64,000 nucleotides of DNA from Pseudonocardia humida (lineage in GTDB: Bacteria > Actinomycetota > Actinomycetes > Mycobacteriales > Pseudonocardiaceae), in the NCBI RefSeq assembly GCF_023898865.1, contig NZ_JAGSOV010000083.1:1-64000 (forward strand), in the 5' to 3' direction. A model generated the notes under the pieces. It was not told where the DNA came from. It saw nothing but the letters and a program-made list of their open reading frames with translations, and did no database searches. Positions within the stretch are counted from its first letter, which is position 1, and every line of letters starts with the position of its first letter. A program made the translations under genes and the position numbers. Of the stretch, positions 7,188 through 15,741 are shown in pieces.

Positions 7188-9389
7188 TCAGGTGATCGGG
7201 GAGCGTTCCGCGGCCGCGCGCACCTCGCGGCCGAGCTCGCGGATCTGCCGGTTCGCCGCGTCGATCTCCACGCGGGCCGGGCGGATCCGGCCCGAGCCGC
7301 CCCGGCGCGACGGGCGCGGCAGGTTGTGCAGTTCGAGCAGGGGCAGCACGTCGACCGCCTCCTCGTAGCGCGCGCAGAGCCGGTCGAGCTCGCGGCGCCC
7401 CGGTGAGGCCGGCACCAGCATCCACTCCCGGTCGACGGTGCGGGCCCACTCGCGCACGGCGGACCGGAACTCCTGCACCACCGCCAGGACCATCGAGACG
7501 GTGCCCAGGGCGCGCATGGCGAGGTGGTCGACCCGGCCGATGCGGCGCAGCCCCGCCAGCACCTCCTCGCCGCGGTCGTCGGACCGGAACAGCCCGCGAC
7601 CGGTGCCCTCCGGCGTGCCCAGCGCGACGATCTCGTCGATGGCCCGGGTGAACACCGTGCGGACCGGCTGGGGCAGCGGGTCGTCGGTGCGCCCGGGGCG
7701 GCGCGGCTCGCCCGTCCACCCTGGCGGGACCAGGGCGGCCTGCTGGCCGCGCAGCGAGTCCACGCCGGCGGCGACCCGGTCGATCAGGTCGAGGGTGCGG
7801 GTCTGCTGGCGGTCGACGCGGTCGATCCAGTCGCGCAGGCCGGCGATCGGGTCGGCGTCGTCGGCGTCGTCGAAGGCGTGCAGCATCGCCTTGACCGCGG
7901 CCGCGAGGTCGTCGTCGAAGGTCTCCGCGGCGAACGACAGCGGCGCGCGCCCGAACTCCTGCCGGATGCGCGCCACGTGCACGGCGCTGGCCGCCCCGGT
8001 GACCACGACCTGGACCTGGGCGCGCACGCTGTGCCGGTCCAGCGTCTCGGCCGTGGCCACCAGGCGCTGCACGTCGGCCGGGGAGACCACGGCGTCGGCG
8101 ATCAGGATGCCGACCCCGGCGTGGTCCGGGCTGGGCACCGGGATCCAGAAGTCGAGCCGGCCGCCGTCGTCCAGGCTGGCGGCGTAGTCGACCCGGAAGT
8201 CCCACAGGTGGTTCTCCAGGACCCGCCGGATGGTCGCGACCACGCGGGAGCGGTCGGCCACGGCGAACCAGCTGCGGGCGTCGTCGAGGACGCGGTCCTC
8301 GGTGACCTCGCCGCCGGTCTGGGCGGCCTCGCGGCGCAGCCGGTCGGTGAAGTCGCCGAGCATGCGGGGGTTGCCGTCGGTGAGGTCGACGATGCGCTCG
8401 ACGGCGTCGATGGAGAACGGGGAGAGGGTGTCCGAGCCCGAGCGGGCCCGCAGGAAGCGGGCGGCGGCCTCGCCGTCGAAACCGGTCAGCTCGATGCGGG
8501 TGCCGGTGCGCCGGTAGGGGCCGATCTCCAGCTCGTCGAGCGCCTCGGCGCTGCCGGTCAGGTAGACCAGCGTGCCGGCCACGCGCAACTGCTCCAGCGC
8601 GCGGCGCAGGGCGCGGACCTGGCGGTCGTGGCCCTGGTCGAAGTCGAGCTGGTCGACGTCGTCGAGCACGAGCACCAGCCGGGCGCCCTGGCGGCCGTAG
8701 AGCCGGGCGAAGACGCCGAGCGCGTCGAGCCCGCCGGGGGCGGGGGCGGTGAGGCCGCGCTCGCGCAGCACCCCGGCCGGCGGCTCGCCGCGCAGCCAGG
8801 CCCAGGCCGCGGTGTCCAGCCCGTCGCGCAGCAGCAGCACGAGCGCGGCCGCGTAGTCGCTGTCGCCGACGACCTCCACGAGCACCGTGGACAACCGCTC
8901 CAGCAGCACGGCGGGGGAGAGGCCGAGCTCGGTGAGGTGCGCGTCGCGGTCGGCGGCGGTCTGGTCGGGGGTGCGCAGGAGCTCGTTGGTGCGGGCGGCG
9001 ACCCGCTCGTCGGTGATGGCCCCGGAGACGAGGTCGGCGTGGTAGCCGCGCACGCAGGCCAGCACCTCGGAGCGGGGCAGCGCCCCGACGAACGCCGCGT
9101 GCAGCTGGTCGGCGTCCATCCCGGCGACGTTCAGGTGCACCGCGCGCGCCGGGATGCCGGAGCCGCCCGGGCCGAAGTCGTGCGTCTGCCGGACGAGCAG
9201 CCGGGCCAGGTGCGACTTGCCCGATCCCGGGGGGCCGGAGATCCCGATCACCGAGCCCGGGACCAGCGCGCCCGCGCTCACCGGGCGGGCCCGGAGGTGG
9301 TCGTCGAGGAGCTGGCGGGCGGTGCGCACCGCCGGCGTGTCGATCGTCAGCGGTCCCACCGGAGCCGCTGACTCGGACTGGTCGTCCAC
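7188..9389 (-). CDS. Large P-loop (AAA/STAND-like) NTPase
   Basis: A 733-residue ATPase. Walker A is GPPGSGKSH near residue 52, and Walker B is LVLVLDDVDQLD in the first third, followed by a sensor-like YLTGS. The C-terminal half has alternating hydrophobic strands and a long helical, Arg-rich tail but no family I can name. It could carry an effector or a second Rossmann-like domain. Its GTG start overlaps by one base the TAG of the upstream NTPase gene, so the two are almost certainly made together. The gene converges on the roadblock-like gene, with 9 bases between stops. The locus looks like a sensor/NTPase switch attached to the FxSxx region; this is inference. Confidence 0.7.
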   Translation of the reverse strand: MDDQSESAAPVGPLTIDTPAVRTARQLLDDHLRARPVSAGALVPGSVIGISGPPGSGKSHLARLLVRQTHDFGPGGSGIPARAVHLNVAGMDADQLHAAFVGALPRSEVLACVRGYHADLVSGAITDERVAARTNELLRTPDQTAADRDAHLTELGLSPAVLLERLSTVLVEVVGDSDYAAALVLLLRDGLDTAAWAWLRGEPPAGVLRERGLTAPAPGGLDALGVFARLYGRQGARLVLVLDDVDQLDFDQGHDRQVRALRRALEQLRVAGTLVYLTGSAEALDELEIGPYRRTGTRIELTGFDGEAAARFLRARSGSDTLSPFSIDAVERIVDLTDGNPRMLGDFTDRLRREAAQTGGEVTEDRVLDDARSWFAVADRSRVVATIRRVLENHLWDFRVDYAASLDDGGRLDFWIPVPSPDHAGVGILIADAVVSPADVQRLVATAETLDRHSVRAQVQVVVTGAASAVHVARIRQEFGRAPLSFAAETFDDDLAAAVKAMLHAFDDADDADPIAGLRDWIDRVDRQQTRTLDLIDRVAAGVDSLRGQQAALVPPGWTGEPRRPGRTDDPLPQPVRTVFTRAIDEIVALGTPEGTGRGLFRSDDRGEEVLAGLRRIGRVDHLAMRALGTVSMVLAVVQEFRSAVREWARTVDREWMLVPASPGRRELDRLCARYEEAVDVLPLLELHNLPRPSRRGGSGRIRPARVEIDAANRQIRELGREVRAAAERSPIT

Positions 9390-10342
9390 TAGGGCGCCTC
9401 GGGTTCACGTCGCGCGAGCAGGTCGGTTATCTCCGGGAACTCTATGAAGGGTAGTCCGTCGAACTCGGAGCGACCACCGATCCGCCGCCCGTACAGCCGG
9501 CGGAACAGCGCCACCACCCACCCGATGGTGTGCTGGTCGTCGCGGTTGAGGCCCTCCACCTTGCGCAGGGTCTCCTCGGTGACGCCGGGCAGGCCGCTGC
9601 CGGCGGCCAGCGCGCCGAGCCTGCGCTCGACCACCGTCCAGGCCTCCCCGGGCTCCAGGTGCCGCAGCGGCAGGCTGAGCAGCGGGAGGCTGTCGGGGCG
9701 CGGCGGGCGGCGGGCCAGCGGCAGCGAGCCGGGCGTGGTGGTCCGCTCGGCGAAGAAGAGCATCCCCGGGCCCATCCAGCCGTCGTAGGTCTCCAGGTTG
9801 GCGGCGTCGATGTCGGGTGGGCCGGTCGGCAGCAGGACGACCGCGATCCGGTCCTGGACGAGGTTGCGGCGCATGAACCGGTAGACCAGGCCGGGGTCGC
9901 ACTCCTCGACCGAGGGCCGCTCCAGCATGTCCGCACCGCGGGTGCGCTGCTCGTCGGTGAGCCAGGACGCCTCCTCCAGGGCGTGCCGGCACACCGTCCA
10001 GCGCATCTCGTGCCCGGAGCGCATGGTGCCGTCGGGCTTGGTGGGCGACACGCCGCGCAGGTCGAGGGTGCTGAGCACGGTGCCCCGCGGGACGCGCTCG
10101 CGGACCAGCTGCACGCACCGGTTGACCAGGGTGGTCTTCCCGCTGCGCTCCGGGCCCTCGACGACCGCCAGCCGGCCCCGCCGGGCGATGGCGGGCACGT
10201 GCAGCTGCTGGGCGAACTCGGCCAGCCGTTCGCCGTGCCCGCCCACGTCGTCGATGAACCAGCCGGCGTGCAGGTCGGGGTCGAGCGGGCCGTCGGAGTA
10301 GGGGTCGTCGCCGGGCGGGACGAACGGGTTGGCCGCCGTCAC
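9389..10342 (-). CDS. Small P-loop NTPase, middle gene of three
   Basis: A 317-residue protein with Walker A GPERSGKTT near residue 55 and a Walker B-like AVVLLPTG. The C-terminal part is helical with conserved-looking tryptophans. The family is not recognised; it resembles ORC/AAA-like NTPases of conflict and signalling loci. The GTG start lies in a GTGA overlap with the stop of the upstream lipoprotein-like gene, and its TAG touches the GTG of the next NTPase gene. All three products are therefore likely made in fixed ratio. Two different NTPases behind a membrane protein suggest a membrane-linked switch. Confidence 0.65.
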   Translation of the reverse strand: MTAANPFVPPGDDPYSDGPLDPDLHAGWFIDDVGGHGERLAEFAQQLHVPAIARRGRLAVVEGPERSGKTTLVNRCVQLVRERVPRGTVLSTLDLRGVSPTKPDGTMRSGHEMRWTVCRHALEEASWLTDEQRTRGADMLERPSVEECDPGLVYRFMRRNLVQDRIAVVLLPTGPPDIDAANLETYDGWMGPGMLFFAERTTTPGSLPLARRPPRPDSLPLLSLPLRHLEPGEAWTVVERRLGALAAGSGLPGVTEETLRKVEGLNRDDQHTIGWVVALFRRLYGRRIGGRSEFDGLPFIEFPEITDLLARREPEAP

Positions 10343-11115
10343 GCCCCACCCCCGGGGCGCCACGTCCGGTCCAGGCCGGCGGCGAGCGCGGTCGCGGTGG
10401 TGCGGACGCGGTCGGCCGCCGCCGCGATCTCCCGGCTGTGCGCGGTGACATCGTCGCGGTCGTCGGGCCACGGGCCGGCGATCGCGGCCGAGACGGCGTC
10501 CAGGGCGAGCAGCGTGTCGGCCGCGGCCCCCGGCCGGCGCAGCGCCTCGGCGTGCCAGGCCGCCGCGTCCAGCTCGCCCACCTGGTCGAGCAGCGAGGCC
10601 ACCGTCGGCCCGTCCGCGGTGCCCTTCGTGCGGACCAGGACGAACGCCTCGACCGAGCGCACGAACCGCCCGGCCGCGGCGCGCAGCGCGTCGCCCGCCT
10701 GGCGGCGCCGGGTCGAGCGCGCGGTCAGCCAGCTGGTCCCCAGCGCGAGCACCGCGCCGACCAGCACGTTCACCGTGGCGATCAGGCCCGTCGTCCACTC
10801 CGACGCCGGCCCGTCGGGCCTGATCGCCGCGCAGGCCCGCTCGAACCGCTCGGGCTCGTCGGTGCGCCACGTCGCGGCGGGCACCTCGGCGCCCTCGACC
10901 AGGAACGTGCCCGGGGTCGCGCCGGCGCGGGCGATCCCGAGGGCCTCAGCGGCGTCGACGAGCTTCTGGCGCTGCGGGCGGGACAGGCAGAACGCGACGT
11001 CCTCGTCGGTGCCCGGGTCGGGCGAGCCGGCGCAGCCGGACAGCACCAGTACGGCGACGGCCACCACCGCCGACCCCCGCGCGCCCACTCCCACGTGCTC
11101 GTTCACCCCGACCAC
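10339..11115 (-). CDS. Lipoprotein-like membrane protein, first gene of three
   Basis: A 258-residue protein with an N-terminal hydrophobic segment ending in a lipobox (VLSG before Cys). About 90 extracytoplasmic residues follow, then a second membrane segment near residues 110-130 (LIATVNVLVGAVLALG). After an Arg-rich stop-transfer (TARSTRRR) comes a helical cytoplasmic domain. The topology suggests a small external sensor joined to a cytoplasmic helical part that could contact the two NTPases encoded next. Several in-frame GTG codons (11115, 11103, 11094, 11088) could start it; the outermost is given. No family is recognised. Confidence 0.6.
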   Translation of the reverse strand: MVGVNEHVGVGARGSAVVAVAVLVLSGCAGSPDPGTDEDVAFCLSRPQRQKLVDAAEALGIARAGATPGTFLVEGAEVPAATWRTDEPERFERACAAIRPDGPASEWTTGLIATVNVLVGAVLALGTSWLTARSTRRRQAGDALRAAAGRFVRSVEAFVLVRTKGTADGPTVASLLDQVGELDAAAWHAEALRRPGAAADTLLALDAVSAAIAGPWPDDRDDVTAHSREIAAAADRVRTTATALAAGLDRTWRPGGGA

Positions 11116-11204
11116 CGTCGCCGACCGCGCCGGACCGATCGCGGTCGCGGTCAGTCTGGCCGACGGTGATCGCGGCGGCGCCGCCGGGCCCTACGATCGC
11201 CCCG

Positions 11205-12170
11205 GTGCGGGTGAGCATCCTCGACGACTACGTCGACACGCTGCGATCGCTGGACTGCTTCCGGTTGCTCGACGGCCACGACGTCACGGTCCTCACCGAC
11301 CACGTGCCCGACGTCGACGCCCTCGCCGGGCGGCTGGCCGGCACCGAGGCGCTGGTCCTGATCCGGGAGCGCACCGCGATCACCGCCGAGCTGCTCGCCC
11401 GGCTGCCCGGGCTGCGGCTGATCAGCCAGAGCGGCGCGTACCCGCACGTGGACGTCGAGGCGTGCACCCGCCACGGAGTGCTGCTCTGCTCGCGTACCGG
11501 CGCGGCCGGGCCGTCGTACGCCACGGCCGAGCTCACCTGGGGCCTGGTCCTGGCCGCCGCCCGGCAGATCCCCGTCCAGCAGGCCTCGCTGCGGGCCGGC
11601 ACGTGGCAGGCCGGCGTGGGTCGCACGCTGCGCGGGCGGACGCTGGGCGTCTACGGCTACGGGAAGATCGGGCGGGTCGTGGCGGGCTACGGCGACGCGT
11701 TCGGCATGGACGTGCTGGTGTGGGGCAGCGGGGCCGCCCGCGAGCGGGCCGCCGCCGACCGGCGCCGGGTGCCGGCGGACCGCGCGGCCTTCTTCGCCGG
11801 CTCCGACGTGCTCAGCGTGCACCTGCGCCTGGTCGAGGCCACCCGCGGCGTCGTCACCGCAGCGGACCTGGCCGCGATGCGCCCCGACGCGCTGTTCGTC
11901 AACACCAGCCGGGCCGGGCTGGTGCAGCCGGGAGCGCTGGTCGCGGCGCTCGACGCCGGACGGCCGGGGACGGCCGCGGTCGACGTCTTCGACGAGGAGC
12001 CGACAACCACCGACCCCCTGCTCGCGCGCCCGAATGTGATCGCCACACCGCACATCGGCTACGTGACGCGCGAGGACCTCGAGGCGCAGTTCCGCACCGT
12101 GTTCGGGCAGGTCGCCGCGTTCGCCGCGGGGGAGCCGACGAACGTGGTCAACCCCGACGCGCTCCGCTGA
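11205..12170 (+). CDS. D-2-hydroxyacid dehydrogenase (SerA-like)
   Basis: A 321-residue NAD-dependent D-isomer 2-hydroxyacid dehydrogenase. The Rossmann dinucleotide motif reads YGYGKIG, followed by an acidic-free stretch ending in WG. The substrate-side motifs are NTSRAGLV (catalytic Arg), DVFDEEP and TPHIGY (catalytic His). Length fits the short members without an ACT domain. Likely substrates are 3-phosphoglycerate-like or glyoxylate/hydroxypyruvate-type acids; the sequence does not decide. GTG 11205 is used because homology begins immediately (RVSILDDYVD). It is monocistronic between the NTPase operon and the biotin genes. Confidence 0.85.
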   Translation: MRVSILDDYVDTLRSLDCFRLLDGHDVTVLTDHVPDVDALAGRLAGTEALVLIRERTAITAELLARLPGLRLISQSGAYPHVDVEACTRHGVLLCSRTGAAGPSYATAELTWGLVLAAARQIPVQQASLRAGTWQAGVGRTLRGRTLGVYGYGKIGRVVAGYGDAFGMDVLVWGSGAARERAAADRRRVPADRAAFFAGSDVLSVHLRLVEATRGVVTAADLAAMRPDALFVNTSRAGLVQPGALVAALDAGRPGTAAVDVFDEEPTTTDPLLARPNVIATPHIGYVTREDLEAQFRTVFGQVAAFAAGEPTNVVNPDALR

Positions 12171-12218
12171 CCCGCCTGGAGCCCCTGTCCTGCGCCGGGC
12201 CCGAACCGCCGGTCCGCG

Positions 12219-12848
12219 CTACGACGACGGGCCGGGGCGGTCCGGCTCGTCGCCCCACCCCCGGGCGGTGAGCGCCTCGCCGAGCCGGTCGGCGTGGCGC
12301 AGGGTCCGCACCAGGAACGGCGCGGCGAACGCGACGACCGAGCGCTCGGCCCCCCGGGCCTTCGCCGCGGCCCGCACCTCGGCGGCGATCCCGGCCAGCG
12401 TGCCCACCGCGGCCACCGTCAGCCCGACCAGCAGCCCGACCCGGTCGGGGCGGACGCCGAAGCGGCGCAGCGGGCCGAGCCCGCGCTCGACCGCGCCCAC
12501 CACCGCGTCGACGCGGGTGGTGAGCGTGAACAGGGTGGCCACCCCGATCGCGACGGCCAGCCGCAGCGCCGCCGTCGCGGCGGCGGGCAGGCCCAGCAGC
12601 AGTGCCTGCACGGCGAAGACCAGGGCGACCAGCGGGAGGGCGGTGCGCAGCAGCCGCCACACCCGCCGCCCGGGCACCCGGGCCACCGCGTAGCCGAGCG
12701 CGACGGCGGCGAGCAGCCCCGCCAGCGCCACCGGCTCGCCCGTCACGACGGCCAGCGTGACCACGACCATGACCCCGGCCAGCTTCGGTCCCGCCGGCAA
12801 CCGGTGCAGGGGCCCGGTGCCCGGTTCGTAGAGGCCGAGCGGGTTCAT
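12219..12848 (-). CDS. bioN: Energy-coupling factor transporter transmembrane protein BioN
   Basis: A 209-residue polytopic membrane protein of the CbiQ/BioN family: about five hydrophobic segments and, near the C-terminus, the paired helical signature with Ala-Arg-Gly (AAAKARGAE and ALTARGWGD) that contacts the ATPase. It is the T component of an ECF importer. Its ATG lies in an ATGA overlap with bioM. Assignment to biotin rather than cobalt or another vitamin rests on bioY about 4 kb away and on the thiolase/ligase neighbours. Confidence 0.85.
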   Translation of the reverse strand: MNPLGLYEPGTGPLHRLPAGPKLAGVMVVVTLAVVTGEPVALAGLLAAVALGYAVARVPGRRVWRLLRTALPLVALVFAVQALLLGLPAAATAALRLAVAIGVATLFTLTTRVDAVVGAVERGLGPLRRFGVRPDRVGLLVGLTVAAVGTLAGIAAEVRAAAKARGAERSVVAFAAPFLVRTLRHADRLGEALTARGWGDEPDRPGPSS

Positions 12849-13519
12849 CCGGCGAGCGCGCGGTAGTGCCGCAGGGCCGGGGCGGGCTCGTCGTCGGCGA
12901 CGACCCGGCCGCCGTCGACCACGACGACCCGCTCGAAGCCGTCGAGCAGGTCGAGGTCGTGGGTGACCAGCACGACCTGCTGGCGCAGGCCGGAGAGCAG
13001 GTCGACGAAGCGGCGCTTGTTGCGCAGGTCGAGCAGCGTCGTCGGCTCGTCGCAGACCAGCACGTCCGGGTCGAGCGCGAGCATCCCGCACAGCGCGAGC
13101 AGCTGCTTCTGGCCGCCGGAGAGCTGGTGGGCGGGGTGGTCGGCGTAGCCGGCCAGGCCGTGCTCGGCCAGCACCTCGGCCGCGCGGCGCGCCCGCTCCG
13201 CGCGCCCCAGCCCGGCTCGGCGCAGCGAGAAGGCGACGTCCTCACCGGCGGTCGGCATGACGATCTGGCTGTCCGGGTCGGTGAAGACGAACCCGACCCG
13301 GCGGCGGACCTCGGCCCCGCGCCGCGCGGTGTCCAGCCCGTCCACCAGCACCCGCCCGGACGTCGGCAGCACCAGCCCGTTGACCGTGCGGGCCAGGGTC
13401 GACTTGCCCGAGCCGTTGGCCCCGACGAACGCCACCCGCTTCTCGGGCAGCGCGAGCGTCACGTCGGCCAGGACCTCCCGGTCGCCGTAGCGGTGGCCCA
13501 CCCCCTCGAACTCGATCAC
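12845..13519 (-). CDS. bioM: ECF transporter ATP-binding protein BioM
   Basis: A 224-residue ABC ATPase with Walker A GANGSGKST at 33-41, signature LSGGQKQ near 138, Walker B VLVCDEPT and switch His in VTHDLD. The short length and single domain match the A component of group I ECF importers. It would energise biotin uptake with BioN and BioY. Its GTG lies in a GTGA overlap with the thiolase stop, and its stop overlaps bioN, so thiolase, BioM and BioN are translationally coupled. Confidence 0.87.
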   Translation of the reverse strand: MIEFEGVGHRYGDREVLADVTLALPEKRVAFVGANGSGKSTLARTVNGLVLPTSGRVLVDGLDTARRGAEVRRRVGFVFTDPDSQIVMPTAGEDVAFSLRRAGLGRAERARRAAEVLAEHGLAGYADHPAHQLSGGQKQLLALCGMLALDPDVLVCDEPTTLLDLRNKRRFVDLLSGLRQQVVLVTHDLDLLDGFERVVVVDGGRVVADDEPAPALRHYRALAG

Positions 13520-14637
13520 GCGACGACCTCCCAGGCCGCCGCCACGCCGACCCCGCCGCCCGCGGAGAGCGCGGCGAGCCCGGTCCGCTCGCCGCCGCCG
13601 CCGCGCACCAGGCGCGCGAACAGCCGCACGACCAGCACCGCGCCCGAGGCCCCCCAGGGGTGCCCCAGCGCGATCGCGCCGCCGTCCGGGCTGACCCGCT
13701 CCTCGTCGATGCCGACGGCGTCGAGGCAGGCCAGCGCCTGCCCGGCGAAGGCCTCGTTGAACTCGACGACGTCCGGCGGCCCGGCCGCCGCGAGCACCCG
13801 CCGCATCGCCGGCACCGCGCCCAGCCCCAGCAGGTTGGGGTCGACGGCACCCGTGGCCGCGACCACCAGCCGCAGCCCCGACAGGCCGCGCTCGCGGCGC
13901 ACCCGCTCGCTGACCACCAGCACGGCCGCCGCCCCGTCGTTGACCCCGCACGAGTTCGCCGCGGTCGCCGTGCCGTCGGGGGTGAACGCCGGGCGGAATC
14001 GGGCCAGGCGCTCCAGCGTGAACTCCCGGGGCCGCTCGTCGGCGTCGACCCCGCCGACGGCCACCAGCTCCCCGGCGAACCGCCCCGCCCGCCGCGCCGC
14101 CAGCGCCCGGGCGTGGCTGCGCAGGGCGAAGCGGTCCTGCCGCGCGCGGGAGATCCCGGCCCGCGCCGCGACCAGGTCGGCGGCCGCGCCCATCTCCGGG
14201 TCGCCCGCCTCGGCCGGGGCGAACGGCGCGCGGGTGTAGGGCCGGGGCGGATCGGTGCGCCAGGCCCGGTGCGGCGCGGTCGACGCGCTCTCCACCCCAC
14301 CGGCCAGGAACACCTCGCCCTCGCCGGCGCGCACGGCCGTCGCCGCCATCGCGATCGCCGCCAGCCCGGAGGCGCACTGCCGGTCCACGGTGACCCCCGG
14401 GACGCCCCGCCCGAGCCCGGCCCGCAGCGCGGCGACCCGCGCGGGGTTCCCGCCCGGCCCGAACACGTTGCCCAGCAGCACGTCGTCCACATCGGACAGG
14501 CCGGCGTCGTCGAGGGTCGCGCGCAGCACGGGGGCCGCGAGCTCGTCGACGGCGCACCCCTTCAACGCCCCTCCGGCGCTGCCGATGGGGGTGCGGCGCG
14601 CCGCGACGACGACGGGGGTGCGGTCGTCGGGGATCAC
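13516..14637 (-). CDS. Thiolase-family acyltransferase of the biotin cluster (YhfS-like)
   Basis: A 373-residue thiolase-fold enzyme. The acyl-accepting Cys88 is present in DRQCASGLAA, as are NEAFAGQAL and the catalytic His326 in GHPWGASGA. The second catalytic cysteine, normally in a C-x-GGG motif near the C-terminus, is replaced: the sequence reads ALSAGGGVG, with Ser at about 358. The pairing with biotin transport genes and an acyl-CoA ligase matches the Bacillus yhfS-yhfT-yhfU (bioY) set, whose role is unresolved and may be biotin or pimelate-type acyl-CoA metabolism. Loss of the proton-shuttling Cys may change the reaction. GTG 14637 starts right before the homologous TPVVVAARRTP. Confidence 0.82.
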   Translation of the reverse strand: MIPDDRTPVVVAARRTPIGSAGGALKGCAVDELAAPVLRATLDDAGLSDVDDVLLGNVFGPGGNPARVAALRAGLGRGVPGVTVDRQCASGLAAIAMAATAVRAGEGEVFLAGGVESASTAPHRAWRTDPPRPYTRAPFAPAEAGDPEMGAAADLVAARAGISRARQDRFALRSHARALAARRAGRFAGELVAVGGVDADERPREFTLERLARFRPAFTPDGTATAANSCGVNDGAAAVLVVSERVRRERGLSGLRLVVAATGAVDPNLLGLGAVPAMRRVLAAAGPPDVVEFNEAFAGQALACLDAVGIDEERVSPDGGAIALGHPWGASGAVLVVRLFARLVRGGGGERTGLAALSAGGGVGVAAAWEVVA

Positions 14638-14740
14638 GGCGCGGGGGAGGCCGGCGGGGCGTGCACGGCTCCGAGCGTAGGTGGGCGGGGATGGGTCTCC
14701 CGCGACCGCCTGGCCGGCCGGTTGAGGCGCGAGCCGACAG

Positions 14741-14775
14741 TTGATAAACCGAGTACTCAGTCTAATAATGGTGGG
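14741..14775 (+). promoter_or_regulatory. Promoter with palindromic operator, probably leaderless
   Basis: TTGATA at 14741-14746 and TAATAA at 14763-14768 are separated by 16 bases, giving a good sigma-70-type promoter in otherwise GC-rich DNA. Between the boxes lies the near-palindrome ACCGAGTACTCAGT (perfect core GAGTACTC at 14751-14758), typical of TetR-family operators. Predicted initiation falls at or next to the GTG at 14776, so the transcript is probably leaderless. The divergent thiolase-bioM-bioN operon starts 114 bases to the left and could share the operator. Confidence 0.6.
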
Positions 14776-15738
14776 GTGAAGCGCCGCGCCCCGGTCATCG
14801 CCCTGCTGCTGCTCGCCCCGTTCGTCGGCGAGTTCCTGCTGGGCAACATCTCCCTGCGGGAGATCTTCGCGCTGCCGTTCCTCGTCCCGCTCTACGGCGC
14901 GGGCGCCCTCCTGATCCGCGAGGTCGCCCGCCGCACCGGCCGCGGCTGGCCGACGATCCTGCTGCTCGGCGCGGCCTACGGCGTGATCGAGGCGGGGCTG
15001 GTCGACCAGTCCCTGTTCAACCCGTCCCTGGATGGCTGGGACTTCCTCGCCGTCACCCCGGTCCCGGCGCTCGGGATCAGCGCGTGGCACGCGATGTCGT
15101 TCGTGATGGGGCACGCGGTGTGGAGCATCGCGGTGCCGATCGCGCTGGCCGAGCTGCTCGTGCCCGACCGGGCGCGCGAGCCGTGGTTGGGGCGGACCGG
15201 TCTGGTGCTGACCGCCGTGGTGTACGTGCTCGGCTGCCTGGAGGTGTTCGCCTTCATGTTCGCGGCCGAGGAGTTCCTGGCCACCCCGGGGCAGATGATC
15301 GGAGCCGCCGCGGTGGCGGCCGTGCTGGTGGTCGCGGCGTGGCGGGTTCCGCGGCGGCGCGAGCCGGCCGGCCGGGGGTGGGTGCCGCGGCCGCGGGTGC
15401 TCGGGGCGGCGGTGTTCGCCGGCCTGGTCGTCTACCAGCTGCGCCCGGAGACGTGGGGCGGGTTCGCGTTCGGGATCGCCTGGCTGGTCCTGCTCGGGAC
15501 CGCGCTGGTCCCGCTCGCCCGGCGGCGCCGGTTCGGCGCGCGGCACGAGCTGGCCGTCGTGGCGGCCGCGCTGGCCGTCTACGCGCTGCTCGGGCCGGTG
15601 CTCACGCTGATGACGACGCCGGACGACCCGTTGCGGTGGGTCGGCAACGCCGTCTTCGCCGGGATCGCCGTCGTGCTGGTGCTGATCGCCCGGGCGCGCA
15701 CCCGGCCGCGGGTGGACGCCGCGACGCCGCCGGGCTGA
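14776..15738 (+). CDS. Polytopic membrane protein of unknown function
   Basis: A 320-residue integral membrane protein with roughly nine hydrophobic segments. Between the third and fifth are short conserved-looking motifs (REVARRTGRGWP, GVIEAGLVDQSLFNP, WHAMSFVMGHAVWS) that include polar residues able to sit in membrane. I cannot name the family; the arrangement vaguely recalls intramembrane CAAX-type proteins but the diagnostic Glu-Glu pair is absent. The GTG start sits 8 bases after a -10 box, so translation is probably leaderless. It lies alone between the two halves of the biotin cluster and converges on the ligase gene with 3 bases between stops. Confidence 0.6.
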   Translation: MKRRAPVIALLLLAPFVGEFLLGNISLREIFALPFLVPLYGAGALLIREVARRTGRGWPTILLLGAAYGVIEAGLVDQSLFNPSLDGWDFLAVTPVPALGISAWHAMSFVMGHAVWSIAVPIALAELLVPDRAREPWLGRTGLVLTAVVYVLGCLEVFAFMFAAEEFLATPGQMIGAAAVAAVLVVAAWRVPRRREPAGRGWVPRPRVLGAAVFAGLVVYQLRPETWGGFAFGIAWLVLLGTALVPLARRRRFGARHELAVVAAALAVYALLGPVLTLMTTPDDPLRWVGNAVFAGIAVVLVLIARARTRPRVDAATPPG

Positions 15739-15741
15739 CGG

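Noticed and set aside
14153..14500. Thiolase as a degradative pseudogene
   Set aside because: The frame is intact and coupled to bioM; only one catalytic residue differs, so it is annotated as a gene.
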